A DNA stretch of 31,106 nt, from the NCBI GenBank assembly GCA_964518135.1, contig CAZFEY010000006.1:1-31106 (forward strand), in the 5' to 3' direction. Below are positions 12,786-20,529 of the stretch, in pieces. The notes below the pieces were generated by a model, which was not told where the DNA came from, did no database searches, and was given only the letters and a program-made list of their open reading frames with translations. How positions within the stretch are numbered: position 1 is the stretch's first letter; each line of letters begins with the position of its first letter. The translations under genes and the position numbers were made by a program. The DNA comes from 2-12-FULL-40-12 sp964518135. Its GTDB lineage: Bacteria; Patescibacteriota; Minisyncoccia; Minisyncoccales; 2-12-FULL-40-12.

Positions 12786-13229
12786 ATGAATAAATCAATT
12801 AAAATTCCGATTTTTCTCTTGCGCTTAACTTTAGGTTGGATTTTCTTTTATGCCGGCATCACAAAAATTCTTAACCCTGAATGGTCGGCCGCAGCTTTTC
12901 TTCAAAAAGCCAAGACTTTCCCTTTATTTTTCCAGTGGCTTGCCAATTCGCAGAATATTGATTGGGTGAATTTCTTGAATTCCTGGGGTCCTTTTTTGAT
13001 AGGTATTTCCCTTATTTTGGGGGCGCTTGTAAGATGGTCGTCATTAGCCGGAATTCTACTAATGATTCTCTATTATCTGCCGGCGTTTGATTTTCCTTAT
13101 GCCGGTTCTAATTCCTATTTGATAGATCAACATATTATTTATATTTTGGTATTACTTCTGCTCTACAGAATTCATGCTGGGCAAATTTGGGGCTTAGACG
13201 CCATATTGCGCAAGACAAAAGCCATATAA
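12786..13229 (+). CDS. DoxX family membrane protein
   Basis: A 147-residue integral membrane protein with four helices. The N-terminal IPIFLLRLTLGWIFFYAGIT and following KILNP are the DoxX/DoxD signature. The family accompanies quinone- or thiosulfate-linked redox reactions and oxidative-stress complexes; the exact partner is unknown here. I prefer the ATG at 12786 (MNKSIKIPIF), which gives the family-like start; ATG 12762 and two TTG codons before it are in frame alternatives. A TATAAT at 12732-12737 is a possible -10 box. Confidence 0.75.
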   Translation: MNKSIKIPIFLLRLTLGWIFFYAGITKILNPEWSAAAFLQKAKTFPLFFQWLANSQNIDWVNFLNSWGPFLIGISLILGALVRWSSLAGILLMILYYLPAFDFPYAGSNSYLIDQHIIYILVLLLLYRIHAGQIWGLDAILRKTKAI

Positions 13230-13251
13230 TTCAAACGACTAGTAAATCGCG

Positions 13252-14205
13252 ATGATTAAAAAAACGGTCATTTTCTTGGTTGTAATTATCATTCTTGGGA
13301 TTGTAGCGTATATTTTGGCACCTAAATTGGATACAGAACCAAAATTAACAGTTAATAATTTTAACGAATGTGTTTCTGCTGGTTATCCAATATTGGAAAG
13401 CTATCCGCGACAGTGTAACACGCTCGAAGGGAAGAATTTTGTAGAAGATATCGGCAACGAATTGGAGAAATCGGATTTGGTAAAAGTGAATAATCCTCGC
13501 CCTAATACTCTTATTCAAAGCCCTCTCATCGTTGAAGGGGAAGCGAGGGGATTTTGGTTTTTTGAGGCTAGTTTTCCAGTAAAGATTTTTGATGATAATG
13601 GTTTTCTCTTAGGGATAGTACCGGCACAAGCCTTGGGTGAGTGGATGACAGATGATTTTGTAGGGTTTGAGGCCAATCTTCCTTTTGCTGCTCCTTCAAT
13701 ATCAAGAGGCAGATTAGTTTTGGAAAAAGATAATCCGTCGGGGTTATCAGAGAAAGCAGATGAATTAATAATTCCAGTTTCTTTTAAAGAGGTTGTAAAT
13801 ATTCCTGGCGAATTTACAAATACTAAGATATTTTTAAGCGATTCTCGTTTTGCAGATGAGCCTTATTTTGATTGCTCACAGACTATTGCTGCAGAAAGAC
13901 AAGTTCCTAAGAGTGTTGCAGTTGCCAAAAACGCTCTCGAGGCTCTTTTAAGAGGTGCGAAACAAGAAGAAATTGATCAAGGATTTGTTTCGAGTATAAA
14001 CCCTGGCGTTAGAATTCAAAAATTAACTATCGAAAATGGGACAGCTAAAGTTGATTTTAATGAGCAATTAGAATTTCAAGTTGGAGGTTCTTGCAGGGTA
14101 GTTGCGATTAGAGCTCAAATTATTGATACTCTGAAGCAATTTTCAACGATTAAAGATGTGATTATTTCGATTGATGGTCGTACAGAAGATATTCTGCAGC
14201 CATAA
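13252..14205 (+). CDS. Membrane-anchored Gmad2 and GerMN domain protein
   Basis: A 317-residue protein with an N-terminal anchor (about residues 4-24, TVIFLVVIIILGIVAYILA), then a short Cys-containing motif (FNECVSAGYPILESYPRQC). Residues about 78-175 match the Gmad2 immunoglobulin-like domain (VNNPRPNTLIQSPLIVEGEA, later ALGEWMTDDFVGFEANLPF). Residues about 190-313 match GerMN (KIFLSDSR, AKNALEALLRGAKQEEIDQG, LTIENGTAKVDFNEQL). These domains are known from spore germination and cell-envelope proteins; in non-sporulating Parcubacteria they probably act at the cell surface. It starts 22 nt after the DoxX gene. Confidence 0.75.
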   Translation: MIKKTVIFLVVIIILGIVAYILAPKLDTEPKLTVNNFNECVSAGYPILESYPRQCNTLEGKNFVEDIGNELEKSDLVKVNNPRPNTLIQSPLIVEGEARGFWFFEASFPVKIFDDNGFLLGIVPAQALGEWMTDDFVGFEANLPFAAPSISRGRLVLEKDNPSGLSEKADELIIPVSFKEVVNIPGEFTNTKIFLSDSRFADEPYFDCSQTIAAERQVPKSVAVAKNALEALLRGAKQEEIDQGFVSSINPGVRIQKLTIENGTAKVDFNEQLEFQVGGSCRVVAIRAQIIDTLKQFSTIKDVIISIDGRTEDILQP

Positions 14206-14270
14206 AATTATTTCGAGACTAGCGAGAAACAAACTCGTTTATTATTTAATAACAATAAAATAGAAAACAT

Positions 14271-14669
14271 ATGAAAAAAACTATATTTGTACTTGGCATG
14301 GCCGGGCTTTTATTCGCCGGATATTTAAGTGCGGTAAAATTATTTAATCAGACGTGTGCACTAGGGGAATCTTGCGCTTACTTTTTAGGATATCCAGCTT
14401 GTTATTACGGTTTTTTGATGTATCTGCTTATTACTATTTTTGCCGGATTACTTCTGTGGAGTGAAAAAAATAAAAAAATGGCCTTGAATGGGGTGACTTT
14501 TGTATCTTTTCTTGGAATTCTTTTCGCCGGATATTTCACTATCAATGAATTGCCATTATTATTTACCAATGGATTTTCGGCGTACTTTTTCGGATTACCG
14601 ACTTGCGCTCTCGGATTATTGTTTTACATAGCTATTTTCACTCTTTCGTTTTTTGAACGTTCTAAATAA
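14271..14669 (+). CDS. Duplicated four-helix membrane protein, VKOR-like
   Basis: A 132-residue membrane protein with about four helices. Its two halves are similar: GLLFAGYLSAVKLF, then AYFLGYPACYYGFLMYLLI; and GILFAGYFTINELP, then AYFFGLPTCALGLLFYIAI. The motif FAGY...AYFxGxPxC occurs once in each half. The first half has Cys in QTCALGESCAYF and GYPACYYG, the second a Cys in GLPTCALG. The arrangement recalls vitamin K epoxide reductase-like disulfide-forming enzymes, but a clear CxxC active site is absent. TAAAAT (14256-14261) ends 9 nt before the ATG. Confidence 0.5.
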   Translation: MKKTIFVLGMAGLLFAGYLSAVKLFNQTCALGESCAYFLGYPACYYGFLMYLLITIFAGLLLWSEKNKKMALNGVTFVSFLGILFAGYFTINELPLLFTNGFSAYFFGLPTCALGLLFYIAIFTLSFFERSK

Positions 14670-14751
14670 AAATAGTTAGATATTATAAACAATTTAATCA
14701 TACAGGTTAATAATCTTAGCGTGTTATTATCAAATAATATTTTAATAATGT

Positions 14752-14757
14752 TATAAT
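14752..14757 (+). promoter_or_regulatory. -10 box of the Cys-repeat protein gene
   Basis: TATAAT ending exactly 6 nt before the ATG at 14764, the same geometry as at 1917 and 7151. No clear -35 box. Confidence 0.5.
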
Positions 14758-14763
14758 AAAAAT

Positions 14764-15375
14764 ATGAATCAAAAAGATTTAGTTATTCTCATTCTCGTGA
14801 TTGCACTTGTTGCTAGCGTCGGAGTCACGATCTATCTTGCGCAAAGAGGCCCGATTGTGGTCGGTGGTCAGGCACAAAAAGAGCTTTGTGGTATTATCCC
14901 GTCTTATACTGGCGGTCCTGCGAGCTCCGACGAATTTCCTCCATCGGTAGCCCAAGATATATGTTATATGGTTTTTGCTAATGAACAGGAAGATTCTACG
15001 ATTTGTAAAAAGATTAAATCATTAGAACTTCAGGGGATGTGCTTTTCTATTTTAGCCATTAAGACGGGAGATGAATCGCTTTGTGAGTTAGCTTCAGTAG
15101 AAGCGAGAGATCGTTGTTATGGCGATTTTGCAAGTCAAGTTGGCGGTGAAAGTGGGATTTGCGAAAAGATAAATAATCCGAATCAGCAAGATCAATGCTA
15201 TAGTAATCTTGCCTCTAAGACACAAGATGCAGGTTTCTGTCGCAAAATTGATAATGTAGACATGCGAGATAATTGCATTTTGAATATGTCTTTCCTCTAC
15301 ACCGATCCTTCTTTTTGCGATAAAATTTCCAAAAGCGATATCAAGAGGGATTGTAAAGCGCGATTCAACCAATAA
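14764..15375 (+). CDS. Membrane-anchored Cys-repeat protein
   Basis: A 203-residue protein with an N-terminal anchor (about residues 5-26, LVILILVIALVASVGVTIYL). The outer part is built of about five repeats of 25-30 residues, each with a pattern like C-x-K-I, about ten residues, then a D-x-C-Y/L (for example GICEKINNPNQQDQCYSNLA, GFCRKIDNVDMRDNCILNMS). Each unit would hold one disulfide in a helical hairpin, reminiscent of Sel1-like or other alpha-solenoid scaffolds. The function is unknown; binding at the cell surface is likely. It is followed after 8 nt by the 15384 gene, so the two are probably one operon. Confidence 0.6.
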   Translation: MNQKDLVILILVIALVASVGVTIYLAQRGPIVVGGQAQKELCGIIPSYTGGPASSDEFPPSVAQDICYMVFANEQEDSTICKKIKSLELQGMCFSILAIKTGDESLCELASVEARDRCYGDFASQVGGESGICEKINNPNQQDQCYSNLASKTQDAGFCRKIDNVDMRDNCILNMSFLYTDPSFCDKISKSDIKRDCKARFNQ

Positions 15376-15383
15376 TATATTTT

Positions 15384-16238
15384 ATGAGAATCAGTATTGT
15401 CGTTTTTATCTTTATGCTGCTTTTTAGCTTAGCGGGAGCAGTTTTTTATTATATCAAGATATATCAGCCGACCAGAGAATATGTGAAAGCGGTTATTCCG
15501 ATTTACGAAAGAATCGGACTTTCTATTGGTAAACCGGCTCCAGAGGAAATCCGTAATTCCGCCGATTTCGACGGCGCAATTCAGGCACTAGAAGAAAGGG
15601 AGAATTTCATCCAAGAGATTAGAAACGATTTAGTCTTGTTAAATCCGCCAGAAAAGATGAAGGTATTCCATCAAAGTTTTCTTGATGAGCTTGAACTTAT
15701 TCTTTCCGCGCTTGAAGATGGTAAGGTTCGGGCGCGATTCTGGACAGAACTGCCTGAACTTGTTAAGGAGCTCAAGGAAGTACAACCAGTCCAAGAAGAG
15801 GCGATAAGATTACGTCGAGAGATAACTACTGTTGGCGCTCTTTATGATTTCTGGAGTCCTATCTTTGAACAAGTGATAGATACGGGCGATAGGATGTTCT
15901 CTCAAGAAATCCTTGTTTTGAAAGATAAGAATATTGATGAAATAAAGTCGCGCTGGGAAGAAACAGTCCAAGGGCTCGATTTTATTCTAGAAATCCTCGA
16001 TTCTATTAGTCCGACTTTACCGTTAGAGCGTATGACCGGTTCAATATCGGCGGAGCAGAACCAAAAAGCGAATGACGTTTTTGACAACATAGAAGATCTT
16101 ATTAGGTTTATTGAGAACCGAATCAAAACAGAAAGTGCCTATGATATTTTAGAGTTCCGCGACTATTCAGCGCAAGTAGATTTAAGTGAGAACGCGTTTC
16201 GGGTTTATCAACGAGTGGAAGAATTCCAGAGAAAATAA
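15384..16238 (+). CDS. Membrane-anchored helical hypothetical protein
   Basis: A 284-residue protein with one N-terminal hydrophobic anchor (about residues 3-26, ISIVVFIFMLLFSLAGAVFY) and a long, charged, mostly helical outer region (for example AIQALEERENFIQEIRNDLV, VLKDKNIDEIKSRWEETVQG). No catalytic motif is seen. It could be a structural or sensory helical bundle outside the membrane. It lies 8 nt after the Cys-repeat gene and so is likely cotranscribed; a weak terminator follows at 16322. Confidence 0.55.
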   Translation: MRISIVVFIFMLLFSLAGAVFYYIKIYQPTREYVKAVIPIYERIGLSIGKPAPEEIRNSADFDGAIQALEERENFIQEIRNDLVLLNPPEKMKVFHQSFLDELELILSALEDGKVRARFWTELPELVKELKEVQPVQEEAIRLRREITTVGALYDFWSPIFEQVIDTGDRMFSQEILVLKDKNIDEIKSRWEETVQGLDFILEILDSISPTLPLERMTGSISAEQNQKANDVFDNIEDLIRFIENRIKTESAYDILEFRDYSAQVDLSENAFRVYQRVEEFQRK

Positions 16239-16321
16239 GTAGAAAATATTGACCGAAGGTAGCCCAAAAGAAATAGGGGAAAGTAATATTTTAGAACGTA
16301 TTCTTACCCCAAGGGAGTATA

Positions 16322-16348
16322 GCTTAGTTCATTAACTAACTATTTTTT
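16322..16348 (+). terminator. Probable intrinsic terminator (A/T-rich)
   Basis: TTAGTT (16324-16329) pairs with AACTAA (16334-16339), followed by CTATTTTTT. A TATAAT box (16354-16359) just after it probably begins the next unit. Confidence 0.5.
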
Positions 16349-16414
16349 CCTGATATAATAAGTTATTAATCTTACAAAGGTCAGAATACATTTTTTAAAT
16401 TTTATAGATAGATT

Positions 16415-16639
16415 ATGGAAAATCAATCAATAGAGAACGATTCAATGACGCATAAGAATTGTTGTTTCTCGTACCGTTATAAATATTTTCCTATTTTAAT
16501 AATACTTTTTGGGGTGTTATTTCTTGGTCGTGCCTTAGAATGGTGGAGCTATGACGCGGTAGATATTTGGTGGCCCGTGCTGGTGATTATTATAGGATTG
16601 ATGAAAATGGCCAAGAGTAAAAAGCATAAGTGCTGTTAG
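16415..16639 (+). CDS. Small two-helix membrane protein, LiaF/DUF5668-like
   Basis: A 74-residue protein with two membrane helices, FPILIILFGVLFLGRALEWW and IWWPVLVIIIGLMKMAKS. The pattern of a hydrophobic helix, a Trp-rich turn and a WPVLxIxIGL helix resembles the short transmembrane domain found in LiaF/DUF5668 proteins of the envelope. Both ends carry Cys/His (HKNCCFSY and KKHKCC), which could bind metal. A TATAAT at 16354 gives a leader of about 50 nt. A terminator at 16664 follows. Confidence 0.5.
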   Translation: MENQSIENDSMTHKNCCFSYRYKYFPILIILFGVLFLGRALEWWSYDAVDIWWPVLVIIIGLMKMAKSKKHKCC

Positions 16640-16663
16640 GAACTTAATTTAGAATTAACCAAA

Positions 16664-16700
16664 AACCCTCTTTCGATGAAAGAGGGTTTCTTGTTTTTTT
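16664..16700. terminator. Bidirectional intrinsic terminator
   Basis: AACCCTCTTTC (16664-16674) pairs with GAAAGAGGGTT (16678-16688); T-rich sequence on the plus side and A-rich sequence on the other suit both the plus-strand membrane protein gene and the minus-strand ORF at 16714. Confidence 0.85.
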
Positions 16701-16713
16701 CTAGAACAATTGC

Positions 16714-16830
16714 CTATTGTTGTTCTTCTTCGCCGGTTTCTGTCTGTTCTGCCTCTGTCTCCATGGGTGTCTCTGGGGTTTCTGGTGTTTCAGTAGTCTC
16801 TGGAACGTCTTGGTTGTAAAATATGTTCAT
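16714..16830 (-). CDS. Small acidic low-complexity peptide
   Basis: A 38-codon minus-strand ORF, MNIFYNQDVPETTETPETPE followed by TPMETEAEQTETGEEEQQ. It is rich in Pro, Glu and Thr with PET repeats, a composition seen in short, disordered peptides of Parcubacteria. An in-frame ATG at 16860 would add MVFNSLWLIN at the N-terminus. Evidence that it is a gene: biased composition, and a bidirectional terminator just past its stop codon. Its role is unknown. Confidence 0.45.
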   Translation of the reverse strand: MNIFYNQDVPETTETPETPETPMETEAEQTETGEEEQQ

Positions 16831-16945
16831 GTTGATAAGCCACAAGGAATTGAATACCATGCAACAATAGCCACAAAGCACTTAATACCTTGTCGTATTA
16901 AATGTTATACCACGACCTTTATCTATTATTATTTTGATTTTAGAA

Positions 16946-17065
16946 TTAAAAATAACACGATAGCGTGTTTGTAATAATTCTAAAAGAAATTGCTCCTGCA
17001 TCCAGAATAGCTTGCTGTATAGATTTGTCAACCCCCACACCAAACTCATTGTTGATTAAAACCAT
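16946..17065 (-). pseudogene. Possible relic of a P-loop/CobW-like gene
   Basis: A 39-codon ORF on the minus strand reads MVLINNEFGVGVDKSIQQAI, then LDAGAISF, then a non-conserved tail. The xNEFGxxxxD part resembles the strand after the P-loop in CobW/HypB-type metal-insertion GTPases. No P-loop or other domain is found around it, and stops flank it. It may be a decayed fragment or coincidence. Confidence 0.2.
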
Positions 17066-17112
17066 TTCCGCTATGGTAAGTTAAGGCTTGATATCGAAGG
17101 GGATGAAAATAT

Positions 17113-17163
17113 TTGAATCAGTCTTATTTTATTATATAATTGTTTAAGGTTTACTACGCGTAG
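17113..17163 (+). promoter_or_regulatory. Promoter and palindrome upstream of the EamA gene
   Basis: TTGAAT (17113-17118), 16-bp spacer, TATAAT (17135-17140). The perfect palindrome CTACGCGTAG (17154-17163) lies just after the predicted transcription start and could be an operator. Confidence 0.45.
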
Positions 17164-17202
17164 CCAACTACGATAATCGAAAGGATAAACCGTATTAAAT
17201 AT

Positions 17203-18141
17203 ATGCAAGTACAAAGCAAGCCCAGATTAACATTAGCAATTTATTTTGCCTTAGGGGCGATGGTTATTTCCGGTGTCAATAATTTTCTAACCAAGATTGC
17301 AGTTACCGCCATCAAAGACCCCATTTTTTACACTACCCTTAAAAACGCTATAGTAGCTATTTTTTTGATTGGCATAATCGTTCTCTTCAAGCGATTGCCG
17401 GAAATATCCGCCTTAACAAAAAAACAACTTTTGAAGCTCTCTGTGATTGGATTTATTGGTGGTTCAATTCCTTTTGCGCTATATTTTTCCGGACTTCAGA
17501 TGACTTCAGCCATTAATGCAAGTCTTATTCATAAGACATTGTTTTTGTGGGTTTTAATTTTAGCCATCCCAATATTAAGAGAGAAGTTGGCTTTTCAGCA
17601 ATGGCTTGGCGTGGGTTTAATATTTGGAGCAAATATTTTAGTAGGTGGTTTTACTGGTTTTAAATACAACACGGGTGAGTTGATGATTTTGGCAGCAACT
17701 ATTTTCTGGGCAATAGAAAATATCGTAGCCAAAAAAGTATTGAAAGAAGTGTCTAGTCTTACTGTCGCCGCCTTTAGAATGGTTATTGGTAGCGCGTTTC
17801 TCGCAATGTTTCTATTCTGGAGAGGAACGTCTTTTGAAATTATAACAAGTCTTAGTTCTGTTCAGTGGGGTTGGACATTGTTAACTAGTCTTTTGCTTTT
17901 TGGATACGTAATAACTTGGTATACAGCTCTCAAATACGCTCCAGCTACTTTCGTTGCCACTATTTTAGTTCTAGCTACGCTTATTACCAATATTCTGTCA
18001 GCTATTTTTATAACTCACGCCCTAACACTCCAGCAATTATTAAGCTCTGGCTTGTTTGTTGCTGGTCTTTTGTTGGTCATTATTTTTGCGAAGGAGACAT
18101 CCCTGCTTTTTAAAGACAGATTAGCCGATAGAATCGCTTAA
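17203..18141 (+). CDS. EamA (DMT superfamily) transporter
   Basis: A 312-residue membrane protein with about ten hydrophobic helices in two EamA repeats (about residues 10-140 and 153-290). Typical features are YFSGLQMTSAINASLIHKTL at the end of repeat 1 and WYTALKYAPATFVATILVLA at the end of repeat 2. The family exports or imports small metabolites such as amino acids; the substrate cannot be inferred. The ATG at 17203 has a leader of about 55 nt. It precedes the DUF6390-like gene by 10 nt and may be cotranscribed with the hydrogenase maturation genes, but a functional link is not clear. Confidence 0.85.
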   Translation: MQVQSKPRLTLAIYFALGAMVISGVNNFLTKIAVTAIKDPIFYTTLKNAIVAIFLIGIIVLFKRLPEISALTKKQLLKLSVIGFIGGSIPFALYFSGLQMTSAINASLIHKTLFLWVLILAIPILREKLAFQQWLGVGLIFGANILVGGFTGFKYNTGELMILAATIFWAIENIVAKKVLKEVSSLTVAAFRMVIGSAFLAMFLFWRGTSFEIITSLSSVQWGWTLLTSLLLFGYVITWYTALKYAPATFVATILVLATLITNILSAIFITHALTLQQLLSSGLFVAGLLLVIIFAKETSLLFKDRLADRIA

Positions 18142-18151
18142 ATTCTAAATT

Positions 18152-18883
18152 ATGGATGGCTTGTTAAGATGTAGCTACTATGCATTTGGTCCTAACCGTC
18201 TGCATTACTGTGGCCCAGATGCCAATCAGGAAATAGCTGCTTATATGAAAGAGGGAATAATGGATCCTGGCCTTGAGAGCCTTCTCAAAGCTTTTCGAAC
18301 GATGTATCCGTATCTTTTACATATTGCTCGCGCAAATAAAATAGATAATCCTTTTGATGAAAAAGTAGTCGAAGCTTATTGGATAGGCAACGAATTGCTC
18401 GACGCGGTTGATAAGAAAGAATTTTATCGTCATTTAATTGATGACCAGAAGATCAATAAGAAACTAAATCTAAAATCGTTTGGAATTTTGAAGAACAAGA
18501 TGCGACAGGGCGCTGTTCCTCATCATTCTTTTCATGTTTTGAATATTTGGCGCAGAACAGGACATTTAGACCAGGAACACACATTGGAAAGTATGGACCA
18601 ATGCCGTATAAGCTGGGGCAAAATTGTTTCTGTGGATGGTCCTTTTGTTGTGGTTAAATATCAGCCATTAGTTTTGTCTGGAGGAAAACTTTCTCTTGGA
18701 GAAATAACGTCTAAGAAAATAACCAGGAATCTTAATGCCTCGCTAGAGATAGATGAATTAAAGGTGGACGACGAAATAACTCTGCATTGGGGGGTGATTT
18801 GCGAGAAGATTAATGGTAAGCAGGTGGCGGAATTGAAAAAATACACCAATTTAAGCCTGTATTTTGCCAATCAAACGATATGA
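18152..18883 (+). CDS. DUF6390-like, hydrogenase-associated protein
   Basis: A 243-residue soluble protein. The N-terminal CSYYAFGPNRLHYCGPDANQ and central GAVPHHSFHVLNIWRRTGHL look like a conserved family I believe is DUF6390, found near [NiFe]-hydrogenase genes; that assignment is from memory and moderately sure. Possible metal-binding residues are Cys7, Cys19 and the His cluster VPHHSFH. The C-terminal part is beta-rich. The stop codon overlaps the start of the M52 protease gene by 4 nt (ATGA), so both are coupled, and they face the hydrogenase structural genes. A role in assembly of the hydrogenase is the simplest inference. Confidence 0.6.
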   Translation: MDGLLRCSYYAFGPNRLHYCGPDANQEIAAYMKEGIMDPGLESLLKAFRTMYPYLLHIARANKIDNPFDEKVVEAYWIGNELLDAVDKKEFYRHLIDDQKINKKLNLKSFGILKNKMRQGAVPHHSFHVLNIWRRTGHLDQEHTLESMDQCRISWGKIVSVDGPFVVVKYQPLVLSGGKLSLGEITSKKITRNLNASLEIDELKVDDEITLHWGVICEKINGKQVAELKKYTNLSLYFANQTI

Positions 18884-19251
18884 GGGTCTTTGTTTTTGGT
18901 AATCCGGATTTGGATTTTGATTCTTTGCCAATAAAAATATTGCCGGAGCTGCAAAAACGCTTGCCGGATATAACTTTTGAAGTCAAAGATCCCAATGAAG
19001 AATGGGAGATTCCTAATGATTTTATCGTTATGGATATCGTTGACGGAATTAATCAAGTTACATTTTTTGATGATATTGAGAAATTTGAATCTTCTCCAAA
19101 AATCACCTTGCATGATTTTGACGCCGGTAGTTATTTAAAGTATCTAAAGAAACTTGGTAAGATAAAAAAAATAAAAATCATCGGCTTGCCACCGAAGATT
19201 TCAGAAAAGGAAGCTGTAACAAAAATTACCGCTATTTTTCAAGCCAATTAA
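18880..19251 (+). CDS. Hydrogenase maturation protease (M52, HyaD/HycI type)
   Basis: A 123-residue protein, short for the family (about 150). It would cleave the C-terminal tail of the [NiFe]-hydrogenase large subunit after nickel insertion. The start MRVFVFGNPDLDFDSLPIKI matches the GNxxxxDD region (a metal ligand Glu in HybD corresponds here to Asp12 or Asp14), IVMDIVDG supplies Asp52/Asp55, and LHDF gives His78. All three ligand positions are therefore acidic/His as expected. The start overlaps the preceding stop by 4 nt. Its 3' end overlaps the large-subunit gene on the other strand by 20 nt, a convergent arrangement. The target is almost certainly that large subunit, which has an uncleaved tail. 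Confidence 0.8.
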   Translation: MRVFVFGNPDLDFDSLPIKILPELQKRLPDITFEVKDPNEEWEIPNDFIVMDIVDGINQVTFFDDIEKFESSPKITLHDFDAGSYLKYLKKLGKIKKIKIIGLPPKISEKEAVTKITAIFQAN

Positions 19252-20524
19252 CTTTAAGAAAGTGCGCGGCACAGCTCATACAAGGGTCATACGCGCGGAT
19301 TAATTTCTCGATTTCAAGAGGAATATTTTCTTTTGGAGTATCTGGCAATAAGCTATCAACTAACTTCCAAATATCCTGTTCTATATTTATTTGATTTTGT
19401 CCTGTTGGGACGACTATTTCTCCTGATTTGATCAAGCCGTTTTTATCTATTTCCACCTTATGATAAAGGGTTCCTCTGGGGGCTTCAATAACGCCTACTC
19501 CAACAGATTCTTTGGGGGTATTCTTTGTGATCGGTTCTGGTGGAAAATTATTATTTTTTAAAATATCAATTGAGTCGTCAATGGAGTGTAGTATCTCTAT
19601 TGCTTGAGCAAGATTATTATGAAAGATATCACTTGAGGGGAATATTTTAAGAGTTTTGCCTATGTCTTTCTTTGTTCGTTGATGTAATTTATTTCCATAT
19701 AAATTCATTCTAGCCAAAGCTCCAACCATATAAGATTCTCCTTCGTGCTTATAAGCGGATGCTTGGGAATAGGGAAGTACAACGTGTTCTAAATGATTTC
19801 TAAATTCCTGCTCTGGAATGCATTTACCCTTACCTGTATTGATGCATCCTTTTAGAAAGCCGTAGCGGTCAGAATCTAACGCCATAAAATTGGTTTTTCT
19901 TTCGAAGTGGAATGGCGCTTTTTCAAATATCTCTATAAGGCGCAAGACAGCTGGCCTTGCTTTTTCTAATTTTTCTACGATCAAATCAATTTCTTTTTTC
20001 TCGGGAAAATGGGTAAAACCGCCAATATTAGGGTAAGGCGCATGTACAGATCTTCCCGCAACAAGCGTGCTTAATTCGTTGCCAGAAGCTTTCACCTCAA
20101 AGCCATCGTGGAGTATTTGGTGTTCTTCCGGGTTATTTTCGTCAAGCCCCAGGAAAGAATCTTTATTGTAAAGGTCTGGCATAGAGAAAAGATAGAGATG
20201 TAAAGCATGGTCCCTTATCATCAAGCCGTACATCGTCAAGATTCTCAATAAGATTGTTTGTTCTGTAGGTTTTATTTCCAAGGCGTTTTCGCAAGCTTCG
20301 ATACTCGCTATGATGTGGGCGTTAGAGCAAGTGCCGCAAATTCTGGCAAGCAGCTGAGGAAGACCAATAATTGGTTTTCCGATCATTGCCTGGGTGAAAA
20401 ATCGCTTGTACTCGGTAATTTTAAATTGGACGTTTTTAACCTTGTTATTTTCAACTTTAACATTGAGCGAAGCAGATCCTTCTACTTTGGTGATACGATC
20501 CATTGAGAGATCGAAAGTATGCAT
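19232..20524 (-). CDS. [NiFe]-hydrogenase large subunit (group 3-like)
   Basis: A 430-residue catalytic subunit that carries the Ni-Fe site. The N-terminal ligand pair is in RICGTCSNAH (Cys63, Cys66) and the C-terminal pair in DPCMSCAAH (Cys415, Cys418). A group 3-type EAPRGTLYH motif is present. After His421 nine residues remain (FLKVNWLEK), the tail expected to be removed by the M52 protease. Length is typical of group 3 (cytoplasmic, cofactor-linked) large subunits. It follows the small-subunit gene by 5 nt, so the two form an operon. No diaphorase genes (HydB/HydG type) are next to it in the window. Confidence 0.93.
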   Translation of the reverse strand: MHTFDLSMDRITKVEGSASLNVKVENNKVKNVQFKITEYKRFFTQAMIGKPIIGLPQLLARICGTCSNAHIIASIEACENALEIKPTEQTILLRILTMYGLMIRDHALHLYLFSMPDLYNKDSFLGLDENNPEEHQILHDGFEVKASGNELSTLVAGRSVHAPYPNIGGFTHFPEKKEIDLIVEKLEKARPAVLRLIEIFEKAPFHFERKTNFMALDSDRYGFLKGCINTGKGKCIPEQEFRNHLEHVVLPYSQASAYKHEGESYMVGALARMNLYGNKLHQRTKKDIGKTLKIFPSSDIFHNNLAQAIEILHSIDDSIDILKNNNFPPEPITKNTPKESVGVGVIEAPRGTLYHKVEIDKNGLIKSGEIVVPTGQNQINIEQDIWKLVDSLLPDTPKENIPLEIEKLIRAYDPCMSCAAHFLKVNWLEK

Positions 20525-20529
20525 AAAAG

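Larger units (their letters stand above)
16831..17202. other. Gene-poor region upstream of the EamA gene
   Basis: Contains a possible gene relic on the minus strand (16946-17065), a promoter (17113-17140) and a 10-bp palindrome CTACGCGTAG (17154-17163) for the EamA gene. Nothing else is evident. Confidence 0.4.
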
